A DNA stretch of 64,000 nucleotides, taken from contig PLRX01000141.1 in NCBI GenBank assembly GCA_003164095.1, positions 1 to 64,000 on the forward strand, written 5' to 3'. Both the position numbers and the translations under genes were made by a program. Below are positions 1 to 13,220 of the stretch, in pieces. This DNA comes from Acidimicrobiaceae bacterium (GTDB taxonomy: Bacteria > Actinomycetota > Acidimicrobiia > Acidimicrobiales > RAAP-2). Each line of letters starts with the position of its first letter. Position 1 is the first letter of the stretch. Below the pieces are notes generated by a model that was not told the DNA's origin, did no database searches, and was given only the letters and a program-made list of their open reading frames with translations.

Positions 1-1
1 G

Positions 2-75
2 TGGGGCTAACAAGAATCGAACTTGTGACCTCAGCATTATCAGTGCTGCGCTCTAACCAACTGAGCTATAGCCCC
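2..75 (-). tRNA. ileT: tRNA-Ile (GAT anticodon)
   Basis: The reverse complement folds as a 74-nt cloverleaf. It has a 7-bp acceptor stem (GGGGCTA with TAGCCCC), a GCTC/GAGC D stem, an anticodon stem CAGCA/TGCTG around loop CTGATAA, and a T arm ACAAG-TTCGATT-CTTGT. The anticodon GAT reads isoleucine AUC codons. The discriminator base is A; the window ends one base later, so encoding of CCA cannot be judged. It lies 89 bp downstream of gyrA on the same strand, the usual actinobacterial gyrB-gyrA-tRNA-Ile order. Confidence 0.96.
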
Positions 76-164
76 GCAAACCGGACTCTGACGCTACACC
101 ACTGTCCGGGGGTCCTCGGCGCCGACGACCGCCCGGCCCGGCCGATCGGACCTCCGCTCCAGGA

Positions 165-2654
165 TCAGGCGTCGTCGCCCGATTCGCCGGCCACCGGGGC
201 CACCGCGGCGACCGCATCGCCCTCCCCCAGGTTCATGACCCGAACGCCCGTGGCGTCGCGGCCCTGGCTGGCGATCTCCCGTACCGCCGTCCGGATGACC
301 ACGCCGGATGTCGAGATCAGGAGCAGCTCGTCATCGAGGCCGGCCATGAAGGCGGCCACGACGCGGCCGCGCTTGGCCGTCAGCTTGATGCCCCGGACTC
401 CCTGGCCACCGCGTGCCTGACTGTTGAACTTGTCGACCTTGGTCCGCTTGCCGTAGCCCGCGTCCGTGACGATCAGGATGTCGGCCTCGTCGCGGGCGAT
501 GTCGCACGACACCACCTCGTCCTCCGGCTTGAGGCGCACACCCCGCACTCCGGCGGCATCGCGGCCCATGGCCCGCACGTCCTGCTCGGAAAACCGGATC
601 GTCATGCCCGACGACGTCACGATGAACACGTCGTCGTCGCCGTGCGTCTCGACCACCCGGACCAGCTCGTCGCCGTCGCGGAGGTTGATGGCGATGAAGC
701 CCTCGCGCCGCGACTTGTCGTACTCACTGAACGCCGTCTTCTTGATCTGCCCGTGCTTGGTGGCGAACACCAGGAAGTTGTCGGCCGGGAAGTCGCGGGT
801 GCCGATGATCGCCTGAATGCTCTCGCTCGGCGCCAGCGGCAGGAGGTTGACGATCGCCGTCCCGCGGGCCGCCCGCTCCTTGACCGGGATCTCGAGGGCG
901 CGGAGCCGGAACACCCGGCCGCGGTTGGAGAACAGCAGCAGGTGGGCGTGGGACGACGTGTGCACCACATCGTCGATCAGGTCCTCCTCCTTGAGCTTGG
1001 CCCCCTGCACCCCGCGACCGCCACGGGCTTGGGTCCTGAAGGCGTCGGCGGACACGGCCTTGATGTAGCCGGCCCGGCTCATGGTGACGACGATCTCCTC
1101 GTCCTCCACCAGGTCCTCGACATTCATGTCGCCCGGGTCGTGGGTGATGATCGTCCGACGCTCGTTGGCGAACTTCTGGCGGATCTCCCCCAACTCCCCC
1201 GCGATGACCCCGCGCAGCTTGGCGTCGTCGTTCAGGATGGACTCGAGCTCCGCGATCTCCTCGAGCAGCTTGGCCAGCTCCTCCTCGAGATTGGTCCGGC
1301 CCAGCCGGGTCAGGCGGGCCAGGGTCATGTCCAGGATGTGGTTGGCCTGCTCCTCGGAGAAGTCGAATGGGGCGGCGCGCAGTGCTTCGAGCGCCGCGGG
1401 CCGATCATCGGAGCCACGGATGGTGGCGATGACCTGGTCCAGCATGTCGATGGCCTTGAGGAGGCCTTCGACCACGTGGGCGCGGGCGCGGGCCTTGGCC
1501 AGCAGGAACTCGGACCGACGGGTGACGACTTCCACCTGGTGGGCCACGTAGTGGGTCAGCATCTGCGCCACGTTCAGCGTGCGCGGCACACCGTCGACCA
1601 GTGCCACGGCGTTGACGCTGAAGGTGGTCTGCATCGGTGTCTGCTTGAACAGGTTGTTCAGGACGACGTTGGCGTTGGCGTCGCGCTTCAGGCGGATGAC
1701 GAGGCGGGTCTTGCCACCTGACGAGTCGTCCTGGGCCTCGGCGATACCGTCGAGGTCGCCGGCACGCACGAGGTCCTCGATCTTCTTGGAGACCGAGGCG
1801 ATCGACGTCTGGTACGGCATCTCGGTGATGACGATGCGGGTGGCCCCGTCCCGTCCCTCCTCGATCTCGGCGACGGCGCGGAGTTTGATGGAGCCGCGAC
1901 CGGTGCGGAGCGCGTCCAGGATGCCCTGACGGCCGAGGATGAGGGCGCCGGTCGGGAAGTCCGGGCCCTTGATGAACTCCATGAGATCGTCCGGCGTGGC
2001 GTCGGGGTGTTCGAGCAGGTGGGTCGTGGCGTCGATGACCTCGCCCAGGTTGTGGGGCGGGATGTTGGTCGCCATGCCCACCGCGATGCCCTGCGAACCG
2101 TTGACCAGCATGTTCGGGAACCGGGCCGGGAGGACGGTCGGCTCCTCGGAGGTGGCGTCGTAGTTGGCGGTGAAGTCCACCGTCTCCTGGTCGATGCCGT
2201 TCATGAGCTCGAGCGCGAGGGCGCCGAGACGGCACTCCGTGTAGCGCATGGCTGCCGGACCCTCGTCCGGGCCGGTGCCGCCGAAATTCCCGTGGCCGTC
2301 GATGAGCGGGTGCCGCATCGAGAAGTCCTGGACCATGCGGGCCAGGGCCTCGTAGATGGCCGAGTCGCCGTGGGGGTGGTACGAGCCCATGACGTCGCCG
2401 ACGACCTTCGCGCACTTGGTGTGCGGTCGGTCGGGCAGCAGCCGCTGGTCGTACATGGAGTACAGGATCCGCCGGTGGACCGGCTTCAGGCCGTCCCGCA
2501 CGTCGGGCAGGGCGCGGGACACGATGACCGACATCGAGTACTCGAGGAAGGAGCGCTCCATCTCCTCCTGGATCTCGATGGGCTCGATGAACCCGGTCAC
2601 TACGTCGTCGGTGGTGTCGGAGCCCCCTCGGCCCTCGTTGTCACGTCCTGGCAT
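165..2654 (-). CDS. gyrA: DNA gyrase subunit A
   Basis: Subunit A of DNA gyrase (829 aa) breaks and rejoins DNA during ATP-driven negative supercoiling with GyrB. The catalytic tyrosine is Y138 in AAMRYTE. The quinolone-determining region reads [12 protein letters not shown], with S98 at the E. coli S83 position and E102 at D87; by family knowledge this is the usual quinolone-susceptible pattern. The C-terminal domain has a GyrA-box-like QARGGRG and a second related QARGGQG copy near the C-terminus, consistent with the DNA-wrapping beta-pinwheel. The ATG at 2654 follows an AGGGA-rich stretch, 66 bp after the gyrB stop. Length is normal and no intein is seen. Confidence 0.97.
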   Translation of the reverse strand: MPGRDNEGRGGSDTTDDVVTGFIEPIEIQEEMERSFLEYSMSVIVSRALPDVRDGLKPVHRRILYSMYDQRLLPDRPHTKCAKVVGDVMGSYHPHGDSAIYEALARMVQDFSMRHPLIDGHGNFGGTGPDEGPAAMRYTECRLGALALELMNGIDQETVDFTANYDATSEEPTVLPARFPNMLVNGSQGIAVGMATNIPPHNLGEVIDATTHLLEHPDATPDDLMEFIKGPDFPTGALILGRQGILDALRTGRGSIKLRAVAEIEEGRDGATRIVITEMPYQTSIASVSKKIEDLVRAGDLDGIAEAQDDSSGGKTRLVIRLKRDANANVVLNNLFKQTPMQTTFSVNAVALVDGVPRTLNVAQMLTHYVAHQVEVVTRRSEFLLAKARARAHVVEGLLKAIDMLDQVIATIRGSDDRPAALEALRAAPFDFSEEQANHILDMTLARLTRLGRTNLEEELAKLLEEIAELESILNDDAKLRGVIAGELGEIRQKFANERRTIITHDPGDMNVEDLVEDEEIVVTMSRAGYIKAVSADAFRTQARGGRGVQGAKLKEEDLIDDVVHTSSHAHLLLFSNRGRVFRLRALEIPVKERAARGTAIVNLLPLAPSESIQAIIGTRDFPADNFLVFATKHGQIKKTAFSEYDKSRREGFIAINLRDGDELVRVVETHGDDDVFIVTSSGMTIRFSEQDVRAMGRDAAGVRGVRLKPEDEVVSCDIARDEADILIVTDAGYGKRTKVDKFNSQARGGQGVRGIKLTAKRGRVVAAFMAGLDDELLLISTSGVVIRTAVREIASQGRDATGVRVMNLGEGDAVAAVAPVAGESGDDA

Positions 2655-2720
2655 CCACTGTCCCTGTCTGCGTCGCTGTCGTCTGCACCGTCTCGGTCAC
2701 CTGCTCCACGCCTACCCTCC

Positions 2721-6252
<3,532 letters not shown>

Positions 6253-6276
6253 GGGGCTACCGGCGCCCGATCGGGA

Positions 6277-7410
6277 TCAGGACACGCGGACGGGCATCAG
6301 GAGGTACCGGAAGTCGGTCTCCTCCGCGGCCCGTACGGTGGCCGGCTTGGTTGCGTCCACTGTCTCGAGGAGCACTTCGTCACCCGCCACGGCCTCCACC
6401 CCGTCGATGAGGTACGTCGGATTGAACGCGATGGTCAGGTCTTCACCCTCGAAGTCGGCGTCCACGGTCTCGCTGGCGTCACCGACCTCCTGCGACACGA
6501 CGGTCAAATCGACCCCGCCGTGTCGCATCGACAGCCGGACCGGCGTCGTGTTGTCACGCACGAGGAGACGCACGCGGCGCAGGGCGTCGAGTAGCGAGTC
6601 CTTGCCGACGTGCAGCCGGTTCGGGTACTCCGCCGGGATCAACTGGCGGTAGTCCGGGTAGGTGCCGTCGAGCAGGCGCGTGCTGACCTTGACGTCGCCC
6701 GCGGTGAACGTGACATCGTGCTCGCCGATCGACAGGCCGACGACGGAGCCCTCGCCGTCGGCACCCTCGGACTTCGCCGCGGACCCCAGTGCCGACAGGC
6801 GCTGGAGTTCAGCCAGGGCTCGGGCCGGCACGAGGATCTGTGAGGTCCCCGAGAAGGCATCACTCCCGGCGATGTCGCGCAAGGCCAGTCGGTACGAGTC
6901 GGTGGCCACGAGGCGGACCCCGTTCCCCTCGGGGGCGATCAGCACACCGGTCAGCAGTGGCCGGGCATCGTCCCCGGACGCAGCGCGGACGACCTGGTGC
7001 AGAGCGCTCGCCAAACCCGTGGTCGGCAGGAACGTAGCAGGGTCGGGCGGTTCCGGCAGGGTCGGGAAGTCGTTAACGGGGAAGGTGCGCAGGCTGAACC
7101 GGGAGCGTGCGGCACCGATCTCGACCTTCTCGCCCTCGGCCTCGATGGTGACCGCTCCCGGCTCCAGCGACCGGACGATGTCCGCGAGCAGTTTTGCCGG
7201 CGCGACGCACACGCCGTCGGTGATCCCGATGGCCTCGGTCGACACGTGCACGGTGAGATCGAGGTCGGTGCCGACGACCGAGAGGTGGTTCCCCACCGAC
7301 TCGATGCGCAGACCGCTCAGGACCACCTGGGACGACGAACGCGTCCCGACAGCCCGGCCGGCTGTCGCAAGCACCTCCACCAACGAGTCACGCTCGCATC
7401 GAAACTTCAC
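6277..7410 (-). CDS. dnaN: DNA polymerase III beta sliding clamp
   Basis: The beta clamp (377 aa) forms a dimeric ring that tethers DNA polymerase III to DNA. It begins MKFRCERDSLVEVLATAGRAV and ends RYLLMPVRVS, the typical ends of the three-domain clamp; the last strand contributes to the hydrophobic groove used by partner proteins. The GTG start at 7410 has AAAGGA 7 nt upstream. It lies downstream of dnaA across the putative oriC and leads into recF on the same strand. Confidence 0.97.
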   Translation of the reverse strand: MKFRCERDSLVEVLATAGRAVGTRSSSQVVLSGLRIESVGNHLSVVGTDLDLTVHVSTEAIGITDGVCVAPAKLLADIVRSLEPGAVTIEAEGEKVEIGAARSRFSLRTFPVNDFPTLPEPPDPATFLPTTGLASALHQVVRAASGDDARPLLTGVLIAPEGNGVRLVATDSYRLALRDIAGSDAFSGTSQILVPARALAELQRLSALGSAAKSEGADGEGSVVGLSIGEHDVTFTAGDVKVSTRLLDGTYPDYRQLIPAEYPNRLHVGKDSLLDALRRVRLLVRDNTTPVRLSMRHGGVDLTVVSQEVGDASETVDADFEGEDLTIAFNPTYLIDGVEAVAGDEVLLETVDATKPATVRAAEETDFRYLLMPVRVS

Positions 7411-7683
7411 GAGGAAGTCCTTTCTCGCATTGCTTCTTAGTTAGTTAATTGAAATTTCTAGTGATGGTAGTAAGGGCTGTGGATTGTGGACATACCGCAA
7501 TCCTCCCTGGTCGGAGTGCATGTGGATTTCCACCTCGCGTCCCCCGAACCGACCTCGGAGCTCCCGTCGGATGTCCGTGAGGTGTCGTGTTATGGACAAG
7601 TTCACGGGAGTTCACAGAATTACCCCAGTTGCACCCAGTGATATCCACAGGATGGGCACAAGCTCTGGACGAGTGAAGTGCGA
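7411..7683. other. oriC: Putative oriC (dnaA-dnaN intergenic region)
   Basis: A 273-bp gap between the two leftward genes dnaA and dnaN, the standard actinobacterial origin location. Bases 7430-7475 are strikingly AT-rich for this genome and could be the unwinding element. DnaA-box-like 9-mers, compared with TTGTCCACA/TTATCCACA, are 7485-7493 (ATGTCCACA on the minus strand, one mismatch), 7591-7599 (TTGTCCATA on the minus strand, one mismatch), 7641-7649 (ATATCCACA, one mismatch), and weaker ones at 7478-7486 and 7521-7529. The dnaN promoter must also lie here. The assignment rests on position plus boxes; strand asymmetry was not calculated. Confidence 0.72.
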
Positions 7684-9066
7684 TCATGAACCGCTCTTGA
7701 TGCGGACGATGAGGTCGGTCACCTGGTTGTAGATCTGCTGCCGTTCCTTCATCAACCCGGCGATCTTCTCGACTGCGTGCATGACCGTCGAGTGGTCACG
7801 CCCTCCGAACTCCCTGCCGATGGCCGGGTAGCTGAAGTCGGTCAGCTCGCGGAAGACGTACATACTGACCTGGCGGGCGGTCACGAGGGGACGACGCCGG
7901 TTGGGCCCGCACAGCTCCTCGACGGAGAACCCGAACGTCTCCGAGGTCGCGTCGAGGATCACCTGGGGTGTGATGCGGCGGGGCTGGTCGGCCGACACGA
8001 TGTCGGACAGGACCACCTCGGCCAACTCCCGGCTCATGGGCTGGTGATTGAGGCTCGCGAACGCGGTGACCCGGATGAGTGCACCTTCCAGTTCGCGGAT
8101 GTTCTCCTTGACGTGGGTGGCGATGAACTCGAGTACGTCGTCGGGGACCGCCACACGCTCATGCTCGGCCTTGGTCTGGAGGATGGCCAGTCTCGTCTCG
8201 AGTTCCGGTGGTTGGACCTCGGTGATGAGCCCGGAGAGGAAGCGGCTCCGGAGCCGGTCCTCCAGGGTGGCGATCGATTTGGGCGGGCGGTCGGAGGTCA
8301 GCACAATCTGCTTCGACGCCCCATAGAGGGAGTTGAAGGTGTGGAAGAACTCCTCCTGCAGCGACTCCTTCCGCTCCATGAACTGCACGTCGTCGATCAG
8401 GAGGACATCACACTCCCGGTACCGCCGTTTGAAGGCCGTGGTCGAGCTGTGACGGATGGCGTCCACGAACTCGTTCATGTAGGTCTCGGTGGTGACGTAG
8501 CGGACGTTCCGACCACTGAAGTTCTCCAGGACGTAATTCCCGATGGCGTGCAGCAGGTGGGTCTTGCCGAGCCCGGCGTCGCCGTAGATGAACAGGGGGT
8601 TGTAGGACCGTGCCGGCGATTCGGCCACGGACTGGGCAGCGGCATGTGCGAATCGATTGGAGGAGGCGATGACGAAGGTCTCGAACGTGTAGCGGGGGTC
8701 GAGCAGCTGCGACGCTGCGGGGTCGCTGACCCCGGTCACCCTCGCAGGAGCGGCCGGCGCGGGGCGGTCGTCATCGACCTGAGCGAGGGAGGCGGCCACG
8801 GCGTCGTGTTGCTCGGAGGGCGCGACGACTTCGAGGTGCACGATGAGGTCTCGCCCGAGCGTGCCGGTGACCGTGTCCTGGATCAGGCCGAGGAAGCGTG
8901 ACTCGACCCGGTCACGGATCAACTTATTGGGGACGCCGAGGACGATCTCGTCGTCAGCGATGGACACAGGGGTGATCCCGGACAGGTAGGCCTGCCAGAT
9001 GGCATCCGACACCTGCTCGCGAAGGGCGTCTGCGCACGATGTCCACAAGTCTTCGGTGTCGTTCAC
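7684..9066 (-). CDS. dnaA: Chromosomal replication initiator DnaA
   Basis: DnaA (460 aa from this start), the AAA+ initiator that binds DnaA boxes and opens oriC. Domain I is at about residues 1-85, followed by a short linker, then the AAA+ domain with Walker [10 protein letters not shown] at 162-170 and Walker [10 protein letters not shown] near 225. The C-terminal DNA-binding signature is [16 protein letters not shown]. The frame is open to a GTG at 9114, but I prefer the GTG at 9066: GGAGG lies 5 nt upstream, and the choice leaves the DnaA-box cluster at 9095-9126 outside the gene as a promoter/autoregulatory site. It diverges from rpmH. Confidence 0.96.
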   Translation of the reverse strand: MNDTEDLWTSCADALREQVSDAIWQAYLSGITPVSIADDEIVLGVPNKLIRDRVESRFLGLIQDTVTGTLGRDLIVHLEVVAPSEQHDAVAASLAQVDDDRPAPAAPARVTGVSDPAASQLLDPRYTFETFVIASSNRFAHAAAQSVAESPARSYNPLFIYGDAGLGKTHLLHAIGNYVLENFSGRNVRYVTTETYMNEFVDAIRHSSTTAFKRRYRECDVLLIDDVQFMERKESLQEEFFHTFNSLYGASKQIVLTSDRPPKSIATLEDRLRSRFLSGLITEVQPPELETRLAILQTKAEHERVAVPDDVLEFIATHVKENIRELEGALIRVTAFASLNHQPMSRELAEVVLSDIVSADQPRRITPQVILDATSETFGFSVEELCGPNRRRPLVTARQVSMYVFRELTDFSYPAIGREFGGRDHSTVMHAVEKIAGLMKERQQIYNQVTDLIVRIKSGS

Positions 9067-9417
9067 ATGGGCCTCCGCCCTTTGACTGCGCAATTGGTCC
9101 ACAAAGATATCCACAGCTGTGGACGAGCACCACCCGGCTGTGCCGGTCCCCGAGCACGACGGGAAGCGGTCACTGCCTATTCACTCGGATCTGTTGTTCG
9201 TACTCCGGCCGGGGCAGGATCCCGGCCGACGCGTCCGGTAGCGTTCCCCGGGGTCGGAACGGTACACCGTGCCCGCCGATGGTGCCTCCGGGCTCCGACT
9301 AGAGACCCGGGCGCGTTTCGGCCTAGCATGTACGTCGAATGCCCAGTCCCGAGTGACGGGGCCCCCTGCCGAACGGGACACAAGTCCGCGGTCCAGGGCG
9401 AGGAAGGAAGTGGATGG
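9067..9417. promoter_or_regulatory. dnaA/rpmH divergent promoter region with DnaA boxes
   Basis: A 351-bp gene-free stretch between the divergent dnaA and rpmH genes. Three DnaA-box-like 9-mers cluster at 9095-9103 (TGGTCCACA), 9107-9115 (ATATCCACA) and 9118-9126 (TCGTCCACA on the minus strand), each one mismatch from actinobacterial consensus forms. A further box-like ATGTCCACA lies inside dnaA at 9039-9047. This layout suggests DnaA autoregulation, or an additional origin-proximal DnaA-binding site. The remainder (9130-9417) should hold the rpmH promoter; I could not fix a convincing -35/-10 pair. Confidence 0.6.
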
Positions 9418-9552
9418 ATGAAACGGACGTACCAACCCAACGTGCGCAAGCGCGCCAAGACACACGGTTTCCGCAAGCGGATGTCGACCAAGGCCGGCCG
9501 GGCGGTCATCAGTGCCCGCCGGGCGAAGGGACGCCAGCGCCTCTCGGTGTGA
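9418..9552 (+). CDS. rpmH: 50S ribosomal protein L34
   Basis: Ribosomal protein bL34, 44 aa and very basic, with the family signature [22 protein letters not shown] and C-terminal KGRQRLSV. It is a structural protein of the large subunit. The ATG at 9418 follows a purine-rich AGGAAGGAAG stretch. Its stop codon overlaps the preferred GTG start of rnpA (GTGA). It diverges from dnaA, the near-universal arrangement at bacterial origins. Confidence 0.97.
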   Translation: MKRTYQPNVRKRAKTHGFRKRMSTKAGRAVISARRAKGRQRLSV

Positions 9553-9923
9553 CCTCCGACCGGCCCGGTCGGCCCGGCATCGGCACGGTAGGGTCCCGCC
9601 GGACCTTTGCTGAACTTCGGCGTAGCTCTTCACGAGGCCGGAGCGGACCACTGTCGGTGTCCTTCGTGGCCCACTCGGACTGGGATCGGACGCAGGTCGC
9701 CTATGCGGTCAACCGCAAGGTGGGGAATGCCGTGCAGCGCAACCGTCTCCGCCGGCGGTTGCGGGCCATCGTTGCCGAGCGGTCGGTGGACCTGCCGGTG
9801 GGCGCGTATGTGGTGCGGAGCACCATCGGCGGGCCCGCCCTCGAATTCGACGAACTGAAGGTGGCCATGAGCCAAGCACTGGACCAGGCGACGAGCCGGT
9901 CCCCCGAACGGACGGGCCGATGA
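9549..9923 (+). CDS. rnpA: Ribonuclease P protein component
   Basis: RnpA (124 aa), the protein cofactor that helps the RNase P RNA bind and cleave the 5' leaders of pre-tRNAs. The basic signature helix is seen as [15 protein letters not shown] (the RNR motif), followed by a strand like [14 protein letters not shown]. The GTG at 9549 overlaps the rpmH stop as GTGA and gives a normal family length; no better in-frame start is visible upstream of the conserved [17 protein letters not shown]. It ends in an ATGA overlap with yidD. Confidence 0.9.
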   Translation: MTSDRPGRPGIGTVGSRRTFAELRRSSSRGRSGPLSVSFVAHSDWDRTQVAYAVNRKVGNAVQRNRLRRRLRAIVAERSVDLPVGAYVVRSTIGGPALEFDELKVAMSQALDQATSRSPERTGR

Positions 9924-10246
9924 GCCAGGTCGATGTCAGCACTGCCAAGAACTCCCTGGTGGACGACCAGTTCGAGCACGACCGCGGAACGGGGGCCGTT
10001 GCGGCTGATCCGGTGTCCCGGGTGTCCGTTCGTGCACTCCACTCCCTCATCCGTGCCTACCAATTGATCCGCTCCGGCAGGCCGACCGGGTGTCGCTACC
10101 TGCCCAGCTGCTCCGAGTACGCCGTCGAGGCCATCGACCGGCACGGGCCCACCCGGGGCACGTGGCTGGCCGTCCGACGCATCTCCCGCTGCGGCCCGTG
10201 GGGCGGCCACGGCATCGACCCTGTGCCTGAACGGAGCACCCCATGA
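9920..10246 (+). CDS. yidD: Membrane protein insertion efficiency factor YidD
   Basis: YidD (108 aa), a small membrane-associated protein that helps YidC/Sec insert inner-membrane proteins. The conserved core [19 protein letters not shown] and the cysteine/proline signature [14 protein letters not shown] are present. About 35 residues of non-conserved N-terminus precede the core amphipathic helix, so the true start could be further downstream. It overlaps rnpA and yidC by ATGA at both ends, consistent with translational coupling through the rpmH-rnpA-yidD-yidC unit. Confidence 0.93.
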   Translation: MSQVDVSTAKNSLVDDQFEHDRGTGAVAADPVSRVSVRALHSLIRAYQLIRSGRPTGCRYLPSCSEYAVEAIDRHGPTRGTWLAVRRISRCGPWGGHGIDPVPERSTP

Positions 10247-11376
10247 GTTCACTGACCCATGCGATCGGTGGGATCTTCCAGCCGATCCTCAAGTTCATCG
10301 CCGAGATCCTGGCCTTCTTCTTCGCCCTGATCCCGAGCTATCCGGTGGCAGTGGCCCTCCTGACCATCGTCGTCATGGCCGCCCTGACCCCTCTGACGGT
10401 CAAGAGCACCAAGAACATGGCTGCGATGCAGGCACTCGGGCCTGAAATGAAGAAGTTGCAGCAGAAGTACAAGGGCCCCGAGAACAGGGCGCTGCTCAAC
10501 GAAGAAATGATGAAGCTCTACAAAGAGCACAATGTCAACCCGGCCTCCGGGTGTCTCCCGATGCTATTGCAGATGCCGTTCTTCTTCATGCTCTACAGCG
10601 TCATCCGCGGCATCACCAATACCGTCAGCAAGGGCGTCGCCCTGCCGTACACGTACCAGAACGGGGTGTTCGTCCCGAATGTCAGCAGTAAGTGCGCATC
10701 GAAAGTGTGCGCCGACCCGCGCTACATCTCCCAGACCACCAAGATGTACCACGACATCGTGGCGGCCCACGGCCAGCTGATCTCGGGCGGGCTCGATTTC
10801 GCCGCCAAGCTGCTGAGCCACCACTCCTCCCCGTTGGACTATGTGCCGTACGCCGTGCTGGTGGCTGGCGCCGTGGGTCTGCAATACCTGCAGATGTCCC
10901 GGCTCAACGCCCGAAATCCTCAGGCAAATCAGGCAAATCCGCAGGCAGCAATGCTGCAGAAATACATGCCTCTCATATTCGGCTTCATTTACCTAAATGT
11001 GGCCGCAATTCTCAATGTCTATTTTATCGTCTCGAGTGCCATCCGCATCGGCACCCAAGAGGTGCTGTTCCGCAAGGGCATCGTCGCCGGACCGAATTCG
11101 CCTGCGCCGACCGGCAGCGGCAAGCCCCGATCGATCGCTGCCGCCAAGGACAGCGGTGTGGAATCGACGGAGAAGGCACTTCCCAAGCCGAAGAGTGGTG
11201 GGCAGGGTGGGAAGGCCGGCTCATCCAAGGGCTCCGGGGGAAAGACGACCAACAACGGCTCGACTCCGTCGACCAACGGCAACAGTGCAGGTTCTGACAA
11301 CGGCTCCGACGCGGGGGAGACAGCCAAGAAGCAGCACCCCCGGTCCAAGGCCAAAAAAGAGAGAAAGGCGCGCTGA
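10243..11376 (+). CDS. yidC: Membrane protein insertase YidC
   Basis: YidC/Oxa1-type insertase (377 aa), which inserts and folds membrane proteins with or without SecYEG. Hydrophobic segments are visible near residues 20-45, 105-120, 200-215 and 245-270, around the conserved cytoplasmic loop ([20 protein letters not shown]). There is no large periplasmic P1 domain, so it is of the Gram-positive/actinobacterial type. The last 80 residues or so form a Gly/Ser/Lys-rich basic tail ending in KAKKERKAR, probably for ribosome contact (inference). DNA at about 10910-11040, encoding the last transmembrane region, is clearly richer in A/T than its surroundings. Confidence 0.95.
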   Translation: MSSLTHAIGGIFQPILKFIAEILAFFFALIPSYPVAVALLTIVVMAALTPLTVKSTKNMAAMQALGPEMKKLQQKYKGPENRALLNEEMMKLYKEHNVNPASGCLPMLLQMPFFFMLYSVIRGITNTVSKGVALPYTYQNGVFVPNVSSKCASKVCADPRYISQTTKMYHDIVAAHGQLISGGLDFAAKLLSHHSSPLDYVPYAVLVAGAVGLQYLQMSRLNARNPQANQANPQAAMLQKYMPLIFGFIYLNVAAILNVYFIVSSAIRIGTQEVLFRKGIVAGPNSPAPTGSGKPRSIAAAKDSGVESTEKALPKPKSGGQGGKAGSSKGSGGKTTNNGSTPSTNGNSAGSDNGSDAGETAKKQHPRSKAKKERKAR

Positions 11377-11379
11377 CAC

Positions 11380-12339
11380 GTGGAGTGGGTGGAAGCAAGC
11401 GGAAAGTCCCTCGCTGAGGCGAAGGAGTCGGTCCTCGACATGCTCGGGGTAGCCGAGGACGACGCGGAGTTCGTCGTACTCAGCGAGCCCAAGGCAGGAC
11501 TGTTCGGGCGTCTGCGGGGCGAGGCACGGGTGCAGGCCAGGGTCCGGCCGGTGGCTCCGCCGCCGAAGAGGACCCGCCGCCAGCGGCCGGATCGTAAGCG
11601 CGAGGGCAGTGGTCGATCCCGATCGAACGACTCGGGCGCCAAGGGTGGCAACGAGCGGGGACGCGACGACGGGGCCCAGAGTGCCGACCGGGACGACACG
11701 CCCAAGGAGGCGTCGTCCGGAGGCGGCTCGACCGCCAGCTCCAACGGGACGGGCGGAGGCAACCGACGCAACAGGTCCAGGGGCGGCAAGTCGTCCGGGG
11801 ACAACCAGTCGAAGCAACAGAGAGAGCAAGGATCTGGGCGAGCGTCCGGGGATCGTGAGGACACTATGGAAGAGTCGTTGACACTGGAGCAGCAGGGCGA
11901 GGCGGCACAGCAGTTCCTGTCCGGACTCATCCGGGAGTTCGGGCTCGATGCCACGGTCTCCTTCGCCGAGGTGGATGAGGACACCGTGCAGGTGGCCGCC
12001 GACGGTGATGATCTTGGGCTGCTGGTTGGGCCGAGGGGTGCCACGCTGGCTGCCGTGCAGGATCTCACCCGCACGTTCGTCCAGCGCCAGTCCGAGAATC
12101 GGACGGACCGGATCCTGGTCGATGTCGGTGGCTACCGCGTGAAGCGCAACGCTGCTCTCAAGCGGTTTGCCGAGGGGATCGTCGAGCAGGTCAAGAGCTC
12201 CGGGGACGAGCAGGCTCTTGAACCGATGTCGCCGCCCGATCGCAAGGTCATCCACGACACGGTGAATGAGATCGACGGTGTGGAGACGAGGTCGGACGGC
12301 GTCGAGCCGAACCGGTACGTGGTGATCGCCCCGGCCTGA
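11380..12339 (+). CDS. jag: Jag/KhpB family RNA-binding protein
   Basis: Jag (KhpB/EloR-like) protein, 319 aa, with an N-terminal Jag_N domain (about 1-52), a long low-complexity Arg/Gly/Ser/Asp-rich linker (about 55-165), a KH-like domain and a C-terminal R3H domain. The R3H signature is seen as RKVIHDTVNEIDGVETRSDG followed by EPNRYVVI. Family members bind RNA and influence cell elongation and division, and the gene usually follows yidC as here. The GTG at 11380 lies 3 bp after the yidC stop. The linker is longer than in many homologues. A strong hairpin follows the gene. Confidence 0.9.
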   Translation: MEWVEASGKSLAEAKESVLDMLGVAEDDAEFVVLSEPKAGLFGRLRGEARVQARVRPVAPPPKRTRRQRPDRKREGSGRSRSNDSGAKGGNERGRDDGAQSADRDDTPKEASSGGGSTASSNGTGGGNRRNRSRGGKSSGDNQSKQQREQGSGRASGDREDTMEESLTLEQQGEAAQQFLSGLIREFGLDATVSFAEVDEDTVQVAADGDDLGLLVGPRGATLAAVQDLTRTFVQRQSENRTDRILVDVGGYRVKRNAALKRFAEGIVEQVKSSGDEQALEPMSPPDRKVIHDTVNEIDGVETRSDGVEPNRYVVIAPA

Positions 12340-12372
12340 TCCGGTCGACATGAGGACGATGTGGTTTTCCGA

Positions 12373-12400
12373 CGTGGCACCGGGTCATCCCGGTGCCACG
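12373..12400 (+). terminator. Hairpin terminator after jag
   Basis: Perfect 12-bp inverted repeat (12373-12384 with 12389-12400) around a TCAT loop, 33 bp after the jag stop codon. No T-run follows, as is common in high-GC actinobacteria. It probably ends the rpmH-to-jag transcript, separating it from rsmG. Confidence 0.7.
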
Positions 12401-12482
12401 GTCGCGTCCAGTCGCGGGCACGCCATGTGGACGGTGGATGGGCCCAGCGGAGGCGTTGTGGGATCGGAGGTGAGACGCGACG

Positions 12483-13163
12483 ATGGATGACGGACCTGGT
12501 GAGAGCGATTGGCTGGAGAAACTGCGGCGCCGGGTGGATCCAGGGCTTGTTCCGGCTCTCGAGCGTTCGTTCGAGCTCGGGTTCCTCGGAAGTATGCCTA
12601 TAGGTGACCAGATCGAACACGCCCTTGGGTTCGTCGCCATACTCGAGACCGAGCTCGGCGGACCGCCCGACAGCGTCATAGACCTCGGGACAGGCGGGGG
12701 AGTTCCAGGTCTGGTTCTGGTGGCGTGTTGGCCGACCTCCCATGTAGTCCTGATGGACGCCAGTGAGCGGCGGACTGAGTTCCTGGAAGGTGTCCTCGAC
12801 GATTGGCCCCGGGAACACCGGGCCGAGGTCGTCCGGGGCCGCGCCGAGGAACTGGGCCGGGAAACGGAACTGCGGGAGGCGTTTATGGCCGTCACATCGC
12901 GTTCGTTCGGATTGCCGGCCGCCACAGCTGAATGTGGATCATCCTTCCTTGCCGTGGCTGGTCTGATGGTCGTGTCGGAGCCCCCGGAGACCTCTCGTGC
13001 CGCACGCTGGCCGGCGGACGGCCTGACCGCGCTGGGGCTTGTCCCGGTGGATGCCGTACGGCCCGGCGAGCGCTTCGGCTACCAGGTGCTCCGTAAAGTC
13101 GGGTCTCTCGATGATCGGTTTCCGCGCCGGGTCGGCGTTCCGGTGAAGCGCCCCCTCTTCTGA
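12483..13163 (+). CDS. rsmG: 16S rRNA (guanine527-N7)-methyltransferase RsmG
   Basis: RsmG (GidB), a SAM-dependent methyltransferase (226 aa) that modifies G527 of 16S rRNA in the 530 loop; loss of it gives low-level streptomycin resistance in several bacteria. The SAM-binding loop is VIDLGTGGGVPGLVL (about 64-78), followed by VVLMDASERRTEFL, and the later motif AVTSRSFGLPAAT is present. The ATG at 12483 has GGAGG about 12 nt upstream. Position between jag and parA matches the actinobacterial origin order. Confidence 0.93.
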   Translation: MDDGPGESDWLEKLRRRVDPGLVPALERSFELGFLGSMPIGDQIEHALGFVAILETELGGPPDSVIDLGTGGGVPGLVLVACWPTSHVVLMDASERRTEFLEGVLDDWPREHRAEVVRGRAEELGRETELREAFMAVTSRSFGLPAATAECGSSFLAVAGLMVVSEPPETSRAARWPADGLTALGLVPVDAVRPGERFGYQVLRKVGSLDDRFPRRVGVPVKRPLF

Positions 13164-13204
13164 GCGCCCCTTTCTTGGGGAGGTACAGGGTATGCGACCC
13201 CTAA

Positions 13205-13220
13205 TGTTTCACGTGGAACA
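13205..13220. promoter_or_regulatory. parS: parS centromere site 1
   Basis: The 16-mer TGTTTCACGTGGAACA; its reverse complement is TGTTCCACGTGAAACA, identical to the canonical bacterial parS. It is the nucleation site for ParB clamp loading. It lies 41 bp downstream of the rsmG stop. Confidence 0.95.
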
